Origin: G963704535 sp963704535
Lineage (GTDB): Bacteria > Chloroflexota > Chloroflexia > Chloroflexales > Roseiflexaceae
Reading direction: 5' to 3'
Assembly (NCBI GenBank): GCA_963704535.1
Contig: OY969916.1
Coordinates: 1,736,001-1,800,000 of the forward strand
Length of the DNA stretch: 64,000 nt
This document shows, piece after piece, positions 17,614-27,500 of the stretch. How positions within the stretch are numbered: the stretch's first letter is position 1; each line of letters begins with the position of its first letter. The translations under genes were made by a program, and so were the position numbers. Below the pieces are notes generated by a model that worked only from the letters and a program-made list of their open reading frames with translations, did no database searches and was not told the DNA's origin.

Positions 17614-20505
17614 TCACAGCAACTGCCGCTGGATGAGCGCGCGGAACGGCCCGTCTTGTTCAGCCAGCTCCGCGTAGGTGCCCACCTGCACGACGCTGCC
17701 GGCATCGACCACGTAGATATGATCGGCGTTGACGATCGTGCTCAGGCGGTGCGCGATGACGATTCGTGTGGCCCGCAGTTGCTCCAGGCTGCGGCTGACG
17801 ATCGCCTGGGTGCGGTTGTCGAGCGCGCTGGTCGCCTCGTCGAACAGCAGGATGCGTGGACGCGACACCAGCGCGCGGGCGATCATAAGCCGCTGGCGCT
17901 GCCCGCCCGAGAAGGTGCTGCCGGCCTCGCTGATCACGGTGTGCATGCCCATCGGCAACTGCCGGATGTCTTCGTCCAGCCCGGCCATGCGCGCGGCTTC
18001 CCAGGCGTCGTCGATCGTCAGCAGCGCGGCCCCGACGATATTGGTGTAGATGTCGCCCGGCATCAGCTTGCCGTTCTGGAGCACCACGCCGATCTGCCGG
18101 CGCACAGCCTGGACATCCAGCTCGGCCAGGTCCTGCCCGTCGTAGTAGATCGAGCCGGCCTCGGGCGTCTCGAAGCCCAGCAGCAGCCGCAGCAGCGTCG
18201 ATTTGCCCGACCCCGATGGGCCAACCACCGCGATGAACTCGCCCGGCTGCGCTCGCAGCGAGACCTCGCGCAGAATCGGAGGGCCATCGTCGGCGTAGCG
18301 AAATGAGACGTGGCTGATCTCGATCGCCCCGCTCAGCTCGCCGGGGTCGAGTTTGCCCTCGTCGATCTCGGGCGGCGTCGTCAGCACCGGCCGGACGTTT
18401 TCGAACAGCGGGATGATCCGCAGTACCGAGAGCACGTTCGCGCTGACGCTGAGCGCGGCGGCCAGCAGCCCGCTGAACGAGGCCATAAACGCTAGCACCG
18501 TCCCGGTCGAGCGGCTGCCCGGCGTGCCGCCGGCGATAGCCGCAAACAGCACGATCAGCGCGAGCGTGGGGAATGCGGCATTAAACACCGCCAGCGCATT
18601 GCCGACTGCCCGCACGCGGAACGTCAGCCGGCGCTGCGTGGCGAAACGCTCGGCCCAGACGCCGAAGGCGCGTGCCTCGGCCCCGGAGACGCGCAGCTTT
18701 GCAACCCCGCTCACCATCTGCAATACAAGCCCCGACATGCGCGCCTGGAGCGTGCTGAGCGACCGCTCGTAGCCCAGCCCGAGCGCCCCGGCGACCCCCG
18801 ACACCACCCCGGCGACCAGCACCAGCCCGCCGGCGATCAGCGCCAGCCCGGCATCGTAGGACAGCAGCAGCCCGAAGTTAAACAGCGAGAACAGGCCGGT
18901 GAGAATGGTTGAGACGGTGACGCCGGTCATGACCTGGCGGATGGCCTCGATGCCGCCCACCCGCACTGCCAGGTCGCCGGCCGAGTAGCGCCGGAAGAAC
19001 GGCATCGGCAGGTTCAGTACGCGGTCCCAGACCGCAGCCTGGACGGCGGCGCTCATGCGGGTTTCGATTCGCAGGATGGCGATGCTGCGTACCAACTGAA
19101 ATAGGCCGACGGCAATGGCGGACACCACCAGCGCCAGGGTGAGCTGGAGCAGCTTAAACTGGTTCGCGGCGGGGATGATCGAGTCGAACACCACGCGGGT
19201 GACGATCGGCGGAGCCAGCCCCAGAAAGCCGACAGCGGCACCGGCCAGCGCCACCCGCGTCACGTCCCGGGCGGCGCCGCGCAGGCCGAGCCGCAGCAGC
19301 TCGCGCGCGCCAACCGCGCGCTCAGGCAACCGGCGGAAAAAGGTGTAGGCGAACGGGTCGAGTGCGGCGGCCAACTCTGCCGTGACCTCCGTACGAATGC
19401 CGGTGGCCGGGTCGTAGCATATGTAGCGCCGGCCGCGGGCCGGCAGCAACGCCACCGGCCGCTGTCCCTCGGCCCGAAACGCCAGCAGCGGGCCGCCCTC
19501 GCCGCGCCACCAGTCGCCGCGCAGCGCCACCTGGCGCATACGGATGCGCGACGCGCGGGCGATCTCCTCGACCCCGGCTCGTCCGGTGCGGCTCACTGCT
19601 CCGGCGCCTGGCGTGGCGATCGAGATGCCCAGCGCCTCGCCGACGCGCCGGCCGGCCGCCAGCAGCGGGTCGCGGCGGTCGTCGGGCGCGAGCCGGCCGT
19701 CGGGTGCGGGCTCCAGCACCGACGCCAGATCCGCAATCGCCCGCGTGACGACCTGCTGATCGATGGCGGCGATCTGCTCCAAGCGCTGGCGCTGTGTCTG
19801 TTCCTGGCGGGCCGCCGCCGCGCGCAGGCAGATCAACGCTGCATGGTGGAAGCGTTCCAGCCCCGGCCAGGCAGTCCCATCGTGGACGCAGGCCGGCGTG
19901 GTTGCCGGCTCCAGCTTGGCTGGCCCGCTGGACCGCAGCCAAAGCTCACCGGCCAGCGGGAAGGGCGCGTCGCCCTCGATCCGGGGAAGCTCCGGTCGCC
20001 CCTGGAGCAGCGAGCTTCCCGACAGGTGCCGCACCCATACGACGGCATCAGGCGCGCGGGCCGCCTCTGCATCGGCCAGCGCCAGCCCCTGATCGAGCGT
20101 GAGGCAGTGCTTCGGCGGCCGCTCCAGCGCGATAGCGCCGGCCAGCTCGCGCACCCAGCGATCGAGCCAGGCCACGACCTGCTCGGCTGTCTCCGGCTGC
20201 TGCGCGAGCGCCTTCAACTGCGCGGCCGGGATCTCGTGCAGTCGGCTTCCGGCTGTCCCCCGCGCGACCAGTGCGATGTCGGCGACCTGCCGCCACCCCA
20301 AGGCAAACAGCGCCTGACCTGGCTCCAGCCGCATCAGGTGCCGCGATGTGCCCGACGGCTCGCCGTCGCGCAGCGAGCTGGCGAACAGATCGACTCGGCC
20401 CGCCGCGACAACCCAGGCCCGCTCGCCGTCGTCGAGGCGCAACGGCCCCGTGTCGGCGCGGATCGGCGCGGTCTCTGGATAAAGGTTGGGTGTGGTCAGT
20501 TGCAT
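17614..20505 (-). CDS. NHLM-type bacteriocin ABC transporter, permease/ATP-binding (second transporter)
   Basis: 963 residues. The N-terminal 400 residues have no peptidase; they resemble the extended cytosolic region of the second ABC protein in NHLM (nitrile-hydratase-leader microcin) export systems. A six-helix permease region follows, then a nucleotide-binding domain with Walker A VVGPSGSGKSTLLRL, signature FSGGQRQRLMIARAL, Walker B ILLFDEATSALDN and H-loop IVIAHRLSTI. It probably works with the C39-containing transporter and the HlyD-like protein to export the modified peptide. The start lies 12 bases after the stop of that transporter, so the two are cotranscribed. The role of the N-terminal region is unproven. 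Confidence 0.92.
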   Translation of the reverse strand: MQLTTPNLYPETAPIRADTGPLRLDDGERAWVVAAGRVDLFASSLRDGEPSGTSRHLMRLEPGQALFALGWRQVADIALVARGTAGSRLHEIPAAQLKALAQQPETAEQVVAWLDRWVRELAGAIALERPPKHCLTLDQGLALADAEAARAPDAVVWVRHLSGSSLLQGRPELPRIEGDAPFPLAGELWLRSSGPAKLEPATTPACVHDGTAWPGLERFHHAALICLRAAAARQEQTQRQRLEQIAAIDQQVVTRAIADLASVLEPAPDGRLAPDDRRDPLLAAGRRVGEALGISIATPGAGAVSRTGRAGVEEIARASRIRMRQVALRGDWWRGEGGPLLAFRAEGQRPVALLPARGRRYICYDPATGIRTEVTAELAAALDPFAYTFFRRLPERAVGARELLRLGLRGAARDVTRVALAGAAVGFLGLAPPIVTRVVFDSIIPAANQFKLLQLTLALVVSAIAVGLFQLVRSIAILRIETRMSAAVQAAVWDRVLNLPMPFFRRYSAGDLAVRVGGIEAIRQVMTGVTVSTILTGLFSLFNFGLLLSYDAGLALIAGGLVLVAGVVSGVAGALGLGYERSLSTLQARMSGLVLQMVSGVAKLRVSGAEARAFGVWAERFATQRRLTFRVRAVGNALAVFNAAFPTLALIVLFAAIAGGTPGSRSTGTVLAFMASFSGLLAAALSVSANVLSVLRIIPLFENVRPVLTTPPEIDEGKLDPGELSGAIEISHVSFRYADDGPPILREVSLRAQPGEFIAVVGPSGSGKSTLLRLLLGFETPEAGSIYYDGQDLAELDVQAVRRQIGVVLQNGKLMPGDIYTNIVGAALLTIDDAWEAARMAGLDEDIRQLPMGMHTVISEAGSTFSGGQRQRLMIARALVSRPRILLFDEATSALDNRTQAIVSRSLEQLRATRIVIAHRLSTIVNADHIYVVDAGSVVQVGTYAELAEQDGPFRALIQRQLL

Positions 20506-20517
20506 CCGCTGCTCCTG

Positions 20518-22719
20518 CTACTCGGCGGTGATCAGGCGCGCGTAGGGTCCATCGGCGGCGATCAGCGCCTCGTGCGTCCCGCGCTGAACCACCCGCCCGC
20601 GCTCCAGCACGATGATCTCGTCGCAATCGCGGATGGTGCTCAGGCGGTGCGCGACGATCAGGCAGGTGCAGCTGCGGCGCCGCAGTTGGTCGTCGATGCG
20701 CTGCTCGACGATCGGGTCGAGCGCGCTGGTCGCCTCGTCGAGCACCAGGATGCTGGGGTCGCCGGCCAGCGCGCGGGCGATCTCCAGGCGTTGCCGCTGG
20801 CCGCCGCTGAAGTTTCGCCCGCCCTCCTCGGCCAGGCTATCGTAGCCGCCCGGCCGGACGATCACGTCGTCGTGGATGCAGGCGTCCTTGGCGGCCTGGA
20901 CGAGCGCCGCTTCGGGAATGGTCTCGTCCCAGAGCGCCAGGTTCTCGCGTATGCTGCCCTCGAAGAGGAAGATATCCTGGTCCACCAGCGCCAGCGAGTT
21001 CTGGAGCACGCCGCGCGGGATCTTGTCGCGCGGCTGGCCGTCCAGCAGAATCTGGCCCTCCCAGGGCTCGAACAGCCCGGCGACCAGGCGGGCGACGGTG
21101 GACTTGCCGCTGCCCGAGCCGCCGACCAGCGCGACGCGGCTGCCGGGTCGCAGGCTGAGACTGAGGCCCTGGATCAGCGGCGAGTCCAGCCGGCTATAGC
21201 CGAATGTCACACCGCGCAGCTCCAGGTACCCGGTCAGCTTGGCGCTGCCAGCCTCCGCAGCCGGCGCGTTCAGCCGGCGATCGACCTGGTTCTGTAGCAC
21301 GTCGTCGAGCCGGCCCAGGTTGCCGCCGACCTCCTGGAGCGTGCTACCAAGCAGCACCAGGCTATTGACCGGGGCCAGAAAGCCGATCATCAGCGCCTGG
21401 AACGCGACCAGCATGCCGGTCGTCAGTTGGCCGTCCATCACGCGCAGTGCGCCCAGCCCCAGGACGACGGCGCTGGTCACGGCCGCGAGCATGGGCGGCA
21501 CGGCCCCCAGCCCATTGGTGTAGACTGCCAGGTCCTGCTTGGCATTCTCGACCTTGGCGTGGTAGCCGGCCCAGCGGGTGAAGAAGTCGGCCTCGGCGCC
21601 GGTGGCCTTGAGCGTCTCGATCATCTGTAGGCCGTTCATGGTGGCGCCCAGCAGCTTGCCGGATTCCTGTAGCACCTTCTGGTTGCCGTCGGCGCGCCGG
21701 CGCGAGACGTAGCGCAGCGCCGCCAGGTTCAGCAGGGCCGCGCCGACCGCGATCAGCGTCAGCACGGCGTCGTAGCGGAACATCAGCACGGCGTAGAACA
21801 CGATCACGATTAGGTTCAGCGCGGTGGTGGCCAGCCGCTCCGAGAGCAGCTCGGCAACCGAGTCGTTGATGCCGACGCGCGAGCCGATCTCGCCGGCGTA
21901 GCGCTGGGTGAAGAACGCCACCGGCAGCCGCAGCACGTGCCAGAAGAAGCGGCTGGCCATCCCCAGCGCCAGCCGCGTCTCCAGCCGCAGCAGGTAGGCT
22001 TGCTGTAGCCAGGTCAGCGCGGCGGTGAGCGCGGCTGCCCCGGCCATCCCCAGCAGCAGCGGCCCAACCCAGCCGGGCTGGCCGCGCACCAGGTAGGTAT
22101 CGACAAACGTGCGCACCAGCGAGGGCACGACCAGCCCCGGCACGACCAGCGCCAGGCTGGCCAGGACGACGTAGGCCAGTGCGGGGCCGACGCCCTGGAG
22201 TCGCGGGCGCAGGGCGCCCACCAGCCCGCGCCGCCGGCCGCCGCGCGTGAATGTCTCCCCCGGCTCGAACACCAGCACCACGCCGGTGAACGATTGGTCG
22301 AACTCCTCGGCGGAGATGACTCGCGGCCCGGCCGCCGGGTCGTTCAGGTAGACCCGCCCCGCACTAAACCCCTCGACGACGACGAAGTGGTTGAAGTTCC
22401 AGAAGACGATCAGCGGCAGCCGCAGCTCGGCCAGCTCGCCCGGCTCCTTCTTGAAGCCCTTGGCGGTCAGGCCGTAGACCCGCGCGGCCTTGACGATATT
22501 GCTGGCCTTGGTGCCGTCGCGCGAGACGCCGCAGGCCAGCCGCAGCTCTTCGAGCGGTACGAAGCGCCCGTAGGCCCCCAGCACCATCGCCAGGCACGCC
22601 GCGCCGCACTCGACTGCCTCCATCTGGAGCACGGTGGGCGTTCGCACACGCTTGCGCGCCGGACGGGCGCGCGGCGCCCGATCAGGCTTGTTGGAAGATA
22701 GCGCTGGCGCGGAGGCCAT
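20518..22719 (-). CDS. NHLM-type bacteriocin ABC transporter with C39 leader peptidase
   Basis: 733 residues from ATG 22719, which has AAGGA seven bases upstream; an earlier in-frame ATG at 22740 lacks one. The N-terminal C39 peptidase has its catalytic Cys in QMEAVECGAACL and His in FWNFNHFVVVEGF, with the NDPAAGPR Asp loop. It should cut the precursor leader after a Gly-Gly site. Six membrane helices and an ATPase domain follow (LVGGSGSGKSTVARL, FSGGQRQRLEIARAL, ILVLDEATSALDP). It is the processing-export transporter of the cluster. The matching Gly-Gly precursor lies 5.3 kb upstream in the same direction. Confidence 0.95.
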   Translation of the reverse strand: MASAPALSSNKPDRAPRARPARKRVRTPTVLQMEAVECGAACLAMVLGAYGRFVPLEELRLACGVSRDGTKASNIVKAARVYGLTAKGFKKEPGELAELRLPLIVFWNFNHFVVVEGFSAGRVYLNDPAAGPRVISAEEFDQSFTGVVLVFEPGETFTRGGRRRGLVGALRPRLQGVGPALAYVVLASLALVVPGLVVPSLVRTFVDTYLVRGQPGWVGPLLLGMAGAAALTAALTWLQQAYLLRLETRLALGMASRFFWHVLRLPVAFFTQRYAGEIGSRVGINDSVAELLSERLATTALNLIVIVFYAVLMFRYDAVLTLIAVGAALLNLAALRYVSRRRADGNQKVLQESGKLLGATMNGLQMIETLKATGAEADFFTRWAGYHAKVENAKQDLAVYTNGLGAVPPMLAAVTSAVVLGLGALRVMDGQLTTGMLVAFQALMIGFLAPVNSLVLLGSTLQEVGGNLGRLDDVLQNQVDRRLNAPAAEAGSAKLTGYLELRGVTFGYSRLDSPLIQGLSLSLRPGSRVALVGGSGSGKSTVARLVAGLFEPWEGQILLDGQPRDKIPRGVLQNSLALVDQDIFLFEGSIRENLALWDETIPEAALVQAAKDACIHDDVIVRPGGYDSLAEEGGRNFSGGQRQRLEIARALAGDPSILVLDEATSALDPIVEQRIDDQLRRRSCTCLIVAHRLSTIRDCDEIIVLERGRVVQRGTHEALIAADGPYARLITAE

Positions 22720-22736
22720 CAGAGCTTCCTTTCGTA

Positions 22737-22860
22737 ACATCTTTACAATGTGGTAGGGGTGTTTTAGAGGGGCGGCCCCCTCTAACTCCCCCTTTCATCA
22801 CTCGATTCAGAATGTGGTAGGGGTGTTTTAGAGGGGCGGCCCCCTCTAACTCCCCCTTTC
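22737..22860. repeat. G/C hairpin element, two tandem copies (65-bp period)
   Basis: AATGTGGTAGGGGTGTTTTA is followed by GAGGGGCGGCCCCCTC and TAACTCCCCCTTTC, at 22746 and again at 22811. It sits between the HlyD-like and C39 transporter genes. Confidence 0.9.
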
Positions 22861-22873
22861 CCAAAAACCTGGG

Positions 22874-23702
22874 CTAGCGCAGCGGAAGCACCAGATTGAT
22901 CGGCCGCTGCTCGCTGAGCGTGATCGTCGTGATGCAGAGTGTGCCGCTGTCGATGGCGAGCGGCGGGCCGACCGAGGACGACCAGCGGTAGCCGCTCGAA
23001 ACGGATGAAGTCGGGTTCCAGATCGACGCGAATCTCGATCGGCGTGCCGTCGGTCAGGAACTCCTGCACGAGCTGCTCATTGGCCATGACCAGCATCATC
23101 GACTGAAATGTGGAGGGGAAGGCCGCCACCGAGCGCACCCTGCCGCGCAGAAAGCCGTACTCCTGCCGGCTGACGTTGGTCGGCGAGACCTGCACCTCCA
23201 TGCCCGGCTGCACGTTCTTGGCGCTGGCTGCGGGCATGTACACCATCGCCTGCAGCGGCTGGGCAGCATCCTCAAGGGTCACGAGAGCGCTGCCGGCCTC
23301 CACCACGCCGCCCTGGACGGCGCCGATTGCGACGACCCGCCCGCCGTAGGCGCTGGCGATAGCGGTGGTGGCCTGGCTCTCGGCCCCGGCCAGCGGCAGG
23401 ACGCGGGCGATCACCTGGCCTGGCTGCACGAGATCGCCAACGCGCACGTCGAGCGCTTCGACTAGCCCCGACGCAGGCGTGACGACACTCAACAGCCGAC
23501 CCCCGCGGATCAAGATCCCGCGCCCCAGCACCTCGGTCGGGATGGTGTCGCTGATGCTCCAGCCCGCGACGGTGACGATCAGCCCGATCAGCGCCAGCAG
23601 CGCCAGCCAGCCGCGCGGCGTGGTCACGCGCATCAACTGGTCGAGCTGCTCCGGCGAAGACAAGCGCTCCAATGCGACCTGGCGAAAGATCGGCTTGCTC
23701 AT
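22874..23702 (-). CDS. NHLM-type HlyD-family secretion protein, one-base frameshift
   Basis: About 275 residues: one N-terminal membrane helix (LLALIGLIVTVAGW), a lipoyl/biotinyl-like hairpin (VTPASGLVEALDVRVGD, PGQVIARVLP) and a beta-barrel region. It is the membrane-fusion partner of the ABC exporter. The frame holds to RVDLEPD. Removing one base at GAAGTC (23007-23012, plus strand) restores SGYRWSSSVGPPLAIDSG and ends with NLVLPLR and a stop at 22874. Without repair the protein ends in repeat-derived nonsense. The repaired C-terminus is the usual one for NHLM HlyD proteins, so the shift is likely artefactual. Confidence 0.85.
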
Positions 23703-23753
23703 ACAGCATTCCTATCAGACTTCCATGCCCGCAGCGGGCACAACTGCGGATGA

Positions 23754-23868
23754 AAATGTGGGTGGAGTTATTCTTGAGGGGCGACCCCTCAAACTCCCCT
23801 TTTTCACGTTAGGGTTATAAAGTGGGAAGGGGTTTTTGTGGGGGCTTCCCCCACGCCCTCTTTTATTT
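23754..23868. repeat. Two G/C hairpin elements of different core
   Basis: First copy, 23754-23808: TTCTTGAGGGGCGACCCCTC with a CCCCTTTTT tail. Second, 23815-23868: GTGGGAAGGGGTTTTTGTGG with GGGCTTCCCCC. They separate the cNMP-binding and HlyD-like genes. Confidence 0.75.
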
Positions 23869-23875
23869 AGGAACG

Positions 23876-24412
23876 CTACACGCGCTCCTGCCCCATGAGC
23901 CGCTTGAGGATGCGCTCGAAGCGCGCGCCGGCCAGGTGGACCGTGTCCAGTAGGCCGTCGTCCAACTCGTCCCGGTCGTCCTCGACGGTTGCGCCGTAGC
24001 CCAGCCGCCCAACGGTGTTACGCAGCCGGTCGGCCAGGAACACCGCCAGGGCGCGGTAGAAGCGGGCCGCGAACGGCGCATCACTCTCCAGCCTGGCGTT
24101 CAACTGCGCCCGGCCAAGCTCGAAGACCAGCGAGTCGCTCAGCGCCGTGACGGTCGCGGACGGCGGGCGAGCGTCCACAAACGACATCTCGCCGATGATC
24201 TCGCCCGCTCCCAACCGGTTGATCTCCTGATTGCCCAGCGCCGCCACCTGGATCGACAGTATGCCGTCCAGTACGATGTACAGCGCGTCGATCGGCTGGC
24301 CCTCGCGGATCAGCGTTGCCTGGGCGGGCAGGCGACGCCTGGCCCCCACCCCCAGCATCCACTCGATGTCGTCGTCGTTCAGTTGGCCGAGCATGTAGAG
24401 CACTTTGCGCAT
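23876..24412 (-). CDS. Cyclic nucleotide-binding domain protein (CRP-like sensor without HTH)
   Basis: 178 residues. Residues 15-130 form a cNMP-binding beta roll (PAQATLIREGQPIDALYIVLDG, IGEMSFVDARPPSATVTAL). The phosphate cassette is GEMSFVDARPPSATV, which keeps the Glu but has Pro-Pro before the Ser. The C-terminal 40 residues are helical and acidic and lack a helix-turn-helix, so it is not a transcription factor of the CRP type. Proteins like this recur in NHLM clusters, where they may tune export, but their role is unknown. It lies between LanM and the HlyD-like protein on the same strand. Confidence 0.85.
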   Translation of the reverse strand: MRKVLYMLGQLNDDDIEWMLGVGARRRLPAQATLIREGQPIDALYIVLDGILSIQVAALGNQEINRLGAGEIIGEMSFVDARPPSATVTALSDSLVFELGRAQLNARLESDAPFAARFYRALAVFLADRLRNTVGRLGYGATVEDDRDELDDGLLDTVHLAGARFERILKRLMGQERV

Positions 24413-24469
24413 TGTTTTTCCCTACTGTATCGGTTGTCCAGACGGGTATGGCGCAGCTCGTCGTATGTG

Positions 24470-24590
24470 CGTAAGGGAAGCTTTTTTTGGAGGGCAGCCC
24501 CTCCAAACCTCCCCTTTTTTCACATTATGGTGTGGGTGGGGAAAGACTGAGGGGGCTGCCCCCTCAAACCCCCTTTTTTCCAGCTTACTC
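24470..24590. repeat. Two G/C hairpin elements in tandem
   Basis: 24470-24522 has GGAGGGCAGCCCCTCC with CTCCCCTTTTTT; 24526-24590 has TTATGGTGTGGGTGGGGAAA, then GGGGGCTGCCCCC and CCCCCTTTTTT. They lie between the lanM stop and the cNMP gene. Confidence 0.85.
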
Positions 24591-27500
24591 CCATAACAGT
24601 AGCGAGGGCACCAGCTCCGGGCGAGCCAGCCGCAGCAGGGTGTAGCCCATCCCGGCGGTGCCCTGGAACAGGCCGGGTGTGGCGACCTCGCGCGGCAGGC
24701 CGGCAACCAGCGAGAATTGGCCGTTGCGCCGTGCGCGCACCAGCACCCCCGCCGCCACCTGGCGCGCCCGCTCGATCAGCGCCGACCGCCCCAGGCGCAG
24801 CCCGGCCGTCAGCGCCAGCTCGATACGCCCGGCGTGGCCGCAGCACAGGTGGTCGACCGCCTGCCGGCTGGTGGCCAGGGTCGTTTCCAGCGCTACCGCC
24901 AACTCCTGGCGCACCTCGGGCGTGTCCAGCGCGGGTAGGCCGCCCAGCCGCGCCAGGCCGACCCCCGGCGCGCCACTGCACCAGCCGCACATAAAGTGCG
25001 CGGCATCGCCCTCGGAGGCGCGCAGGTCGGGCCAGTTGCCGGCGGCGGCAGAGAACACGCTGCGCTCGTAGGCCAACGCTTCCTGGGCCGCCGCGACGAG
25101 CTGCCCGTCCGGCGCGACGGCGTGCAGCCGCAATAGCGCGTAGGCGATCCCGGCGGCGCCGTGACCGAAGCCGGCGAGCAACTGGCCATCGCGGGTGGGC
25201 CAGGCGCGCGGCCCGGCAGCGCTCGGCGTGCGCTGCTCAAGCAGGTGCAGCGCACACAGGTGGGCCTGCTCCAGCAGCCCTGCGTCGCCGGTGCTCTCGT
25301 GCAAGGCCAGCAGCCCCAGGATAGCGCCGGCCGCCCCCGCCACGACGTCGAGCGATCGGTCGGCGCGAATGGTCGCGGGGGCGATCAGCGCGGCGGCGCG
25401 GGTGGCGTCCTGCAATAGCTCCTGGCTGCCCAGTAGCCGGCCGGCGCGCGCCAGGGCGTAGACGAAGCCGCCCACCCCGCTTGCGCCGCCGATCCCGATC
25501 TGCTGCGCCAGCGCTTGCTGCGCGGGGGCGGCCAGCGCTCGCAGCAACAAGCGTAGTGGCTGTAGCCCCGCCAGCGCCAGGTCGCGGTAGCCGGCCCCGC
25601 CCGTCACATGTTCGAGCGCGGCCAGGAACAGTGCCACGCCGCTCGCGCCGTCGTACAGCGCCGGGCCCATCGGCTGTAGCTGAAAGCGGCCGGCCTCGCC
25701 GAGGTACTCCAGCCCGATCCAGCTCGCGCTGCCATCCGGTCCCAGGATCGCTCGCCGCCGGATATCCTCCGCGATCACGAGCGCCTCCTCGATCAGCGCC
25801 TCGGCGGCGGGCGGGGGCAGCGCGCCGTCCAGTGGGGCGGGCTCCGCCGTGCTGGGGCCGCTGGCGGCGGTACGGGCGTACAGCGTGCCGCGGATCAGCG
25901 CGATCTGCTGCTCCATATGGGCTGCGCCGAGCTGCCGCAGCCGCTGCCGCACCTGATCGACTCCGGCGTGCAGAAAGCAGCCGGGCAACTCCTGGCCCGG
26001 CGCGATCTCTAGGCCGTCGCTATCGGCCCGCGCCGCAAAGAACGGGATATCGCCGCGCTCCAGCGCGCGCAGCTCGACCGCCAACAGCGGCCAGAAGCGC
26101 GACCGCTCTCCTGATGATGTCAGCGCGCGGCACAGGAAATCGGCCTCGATCGCGAAATCGGCGCCGTCGCGCAGGCACTTCGGGTTGAGTAGCCGCGACC
26201 GCACGGCGGCGTACGCTCGGGTGGGGCGGTACACCAGCCGTACGCGCTGGCGGCCAAGCTGCACAAGCGGGCTATCATCGGCGAGCAGCGGCCCGGCGCG
26301 CTCAGCCAGGAAGCTGTACATGCGCCGAAAGCCGTCGGCGAGCGCGTCGGCAAAGGCGCCCGGCGCAAGCGGCGTCCCATCCAGGATCGGCCCGCCCGGT
26401 CGCGGCTGGCCCGGCGCATCGATCGTCGCAAGCTCCATCAGGTCGCTGTTGATCTGGCGCCAGCGCTGGACCTGCACCGCCGTCTCCTGGTCGGTGAAGC
26501 CGCCCAGCCCGCTCACATCGGTGGCGCTGCGGCGGTCCGGCCCGAACTCCCAGCGCGGTAGCAACCCGCTGCGTAGCACCGAGTCCCACAGCTGCTGCAT
26601 GCTCAATGCTGCGGCGTCGGTGTCGGCGTCGTGCTCCTCGCCGCGCAGCCACGGGTGCATGAGCGTCTCCAGGTCGATCAGGACCGGATGCTCACCGGCG
26701 GCGACCAGGTTTTCGTAGTGGCAATCGGTTCCGCCCAGGACGTACACGAGGCAGATCAGCATCCCGGCGCGCTCGAAGTAGCACCGCGCTTGGTCGGGTG
26801 TGCGGCAGGGCTGGGGTTCGACGTACTCGACCCAGCCATAGCCGGGCCGATCGAGGACGTTAAGGATCTTGAAGGGCAACGGCGCGCCCTGCTGGTTGAG
26901 CCAGGCCAGCAGCTCCCCGTAGGCCCGCTCGATGCCGAGATCCTTGGGCTTGTAGACCAGCCGGAGGCCGGAGGCGTAGCCGAGCGCGACGACCGAACGC
27001 CCGCCATTGTGCGGGTCGGAGAGGTCGGGTTCGGCGGCGACCACGGCGCCGGGGTCAGCGCCCGCGCCGAAGCGTCGCCGGATCGCGCCCTGGTCCTGCT
27101 CTAGGCGCCGCAGCAACTCGACCGTGGCGTCGACCCAATCGTCGACCGTATGCGCGGCGAGCCGCGCGAGTACGCTGTACTCGCGAAAGAATGTGCGCAG
27201 GCCATCACCCAGCAGGCCGGCAATGAACTCCCGATATAGGCGGCGCGGCGGCGCGGGGGCGCCCATCCCCAATGCCCGGTCGAGCGGCGACTGGGCAAGC
27301 GTTCTGATCACCGAAAACTCCAGGTCGAGTGTCTTTGTGAAGCGCTCGGCCAGCCGCAGCAGCAGGCCGCGCTCCAGCATGGCGTGCGCGCGCTCGTCCA
27401 GCAGTTCGCAGGCTGCCCCGGCACCAGCGCCGACGCGCTGGCGAGCAACATGCAGGAACGGCACGAATAGCTCCTCGAAGGGCAGCGGCGCCGCCGGGTC

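Noticed and set aside
19843..21297. Rightward frame of 484 codons inside the transporter genes
   Set aside because: It is antisense to two ABC transporter genes with intact ATPase motifs.
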